A stretch of DNA of 64,000 bases from JBOGOC01 sp050747525 (GTDB lineage Bacteria > Acidobacteriota > Polarisedimenticolia > JACPZX01 > DASXTC01). The notes under the pieces are model-generated. The model worked only from the letters and a program-made list of their open reading frames with translations, ran no database searches and was not told where the DNA came from. The position numbers and the translations under genes are program-made. The stretch lies in assembly GCA_050747525.1 (NCBI GenBank), contig JBOGOC010000035.1, positions 1 through 64,000 on the forward strand, read 5' to 3'. Position 1 is the first letter of the stretch. Every line of letters begins with the position of its first letter. Positions 63,218 through 64,000 of the stretch are shown here, piece after piece.

Positions 63218-64000
63218 GCGCGAGCATCGTCATCCGGATCATCGCCCTGGCCGCCACGTTCGCCGCGGGCCCCTGCCTGCAAGTCACCCGTGCCGAGGAG
63301 GAGAGCGAGCAGGCGCGCCCGCGCCCCGCGCCGCGCGCCCGTGAGGCGCAGCGCCCCAAGGACGCCCCGCGGCCCAAGAACCCCCGGCAGCCCTATCCCT
63401 CCCTCGAGGCGCTCGAAGCCGAGCTGGCCGCGCTGGCCGAAGCGACGCGCCCCTCGGTCGTGGGCGTGGTGGCGCGCATGCGCGCTGAGGTCCTTCTGGA
63501 GGGGCTCGGCGAGGACGTCCGTCTCGAGCACCGCCATCGCCAGCAGCTCGAGCAGGCCCTGGCCCGGCGGGTGGGAAGCGGTGTGGTGATCGACGATCAG
63601 GGACACGTGGCGACCGTGGTCTCCGTGGTGGCCGGTGCGTCCGAGGTGGAGGTGCTCACGAGCGACGGGTCGCGCCTTGTGGCCCAGGTGCGTGGCGTGG
63701 ATCCCGACTCCGGCGTGGCGGTGCTCAGCGTCAAAGACGGCGCGTCGCTGCGTCCCGTGCGTCTGGGTGACGCATCGGTGCTCAAGCCCGGCTCTCTCGT
63801 CGCCACGGTGAGCAATCCTCAGGATTCGCACCCCGGCTATGCGGTGGGATTCATCTCCGGCAAGGGTGTGAGCGAAGGCCCGCTACGGCGCGGACCGTGG
63901 CTCAAGCTGGACGCCTACACCGCCCCCGGCTCGGCGGGCGGGCCCGTCTTCGACAGCAAGGGACGCATGGTGGGCCTGCTGTTCGGCGCCGGCGGGCGCG
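63214..64000 (+). CDS. HtrA/DegP-like secreted protein, catalytic residues lost (3' end outside window)
   Basis: The frame runs open to the window end. An N-terminal signal peptide (IIALAATFAAGPC) precedes a Pro/Arg-rich segment. A trypsin-like fold follows from about residue 85. It has GSGVVIDDQGHVATVVSVV where active proteins have a His in TNxHV; the His is Ser here. The Asp position (DPDSGVAVL) is Gly. The Ser motif GNSGG is GSAGG (239-243), so the nucleophile is Ala. All three catalytic residues are missing. GTG overlaps the anti-sigma stop. It is probably a ligand-binding regulator rather than a protease (inference). Confidence 0.82.
   Translation, partial: MSASIVIRIIALAATFAAGPCLQVTRAEEESEQARPRPAPRAREAQRPKDAPRPKNPRQPYPSLEALEAELAALAEATRPSVVGVVARMRAEVLLEGLGEDVRLEHRHRQQLEQALARRVGSGVVIDDQGHVATVVSVVAGASEVEVLTSDGSRLVAQVRGVDPDSGVAVLSVKDGASLRPVRLGDASVLKPGSLVATVSNPQDSHPGYAVGFISGKGVSEGPLRRGPWLKLDAYTAPGSAGGPVFDSKGRMVGLLFGAGGR

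Overview
The window is GC-rich bacterial chromosome (about two thirds G+C by eye), densely coding on both strands, with almost only housekeeping genes. LPS export genes (an lptF-lptG fusion, lptE), outer-membrane beta-barrels, signal peptides and an ECF sigma/anti-sigma pair point to a diderm (Gram-negative) organism. The MglA-like GTPase, PEGA-domain protein, MJ0042-type zinc ribbons, phosphodiesterase-TPR protein and gene order such as nadC-birA-coaX and scpA-scpB-rluB suggest Acidobacteriota or a neighbouring deep-branching phylum (Myxococcota and relatives). That placement is inference. I see no rRNA, tRNA, CRISPR or prophage, and only one possible insertion-sequence remnant.

Layout. 1-9086 (+): a translationally coupled cluster, end of an unknown gene, valS, nadC, birA, coaX, a low-molecular-weight phosphatase fusion and comEC. 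9055-11250: site-2 protease (-), PEGA protein (+), HU (-). 11414-17806 (+): der, an MglA-like GTPase with a long acidic tail, a zinc-ribbon membrane protein and two secreted unknowns. 17910-26892 (+): glnA, glnE, a cyclic-nucleotide/FHA protein, then scpA-scpB-rluB-hisC. 27152-35090 (+): outer-membrane protein, rpsA, a second HU/IHF, HIT protein, miaB, bifunctional nuclease-type protein, parA-parB. 35091-37804 (-): small beta-barrel, transposase-like remnant, metallopeptidase. 37901-40273 (+): fused LptF-LptG. 40278-45681 (-): metK, ahcY, phosphodiesterase-TPR protein. 46088-55259 (-): leuS, lptE, holA, guaA, dnaE. 55332-61907 (-): ribH-nusB; a secreted DUF255-like protein, mtnP, PfkB kinase, membrane protein; patatin. 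62019-64000 (+): ECF sigma factor, anti-sigma factor and a catalytically dead HtrA-like protein cut by the window end.

Genes work together as recognisable modules: NAD, biotin and CoA cofactor supply next to tRNA charging; glutamine synthetase with its adenylyltransferase; chromosome condensation and segregation (ScpAB, ParAB, HU); recycling of SAM by-products (MetK, AhcY, MtnP); LPS transport; replication (DnaE, HolA). About twenty gene junctions use 4-base stop/start overlaps (ATGA, GTGA). Many sigma70-type promoters can be read directly, and several have the -35 hexamer fused to the stop codon of the preceding gene. Convergent genes meet with gaps of 0-4 bases or overlap.

The most interesting items are the triple-mutant HtrA pseudoprotease in the sigma operon, the phosphatase fusion, the LptF-LptG fusion, the phosphodiesterase-TPR protein with a probable CTG start, the DUF255 protein without its CxxC-type cysteines, the terminator/promoter hybrid ahead of rpsA, and a 61-base hairpin downstream of the metallopeptidase gene.
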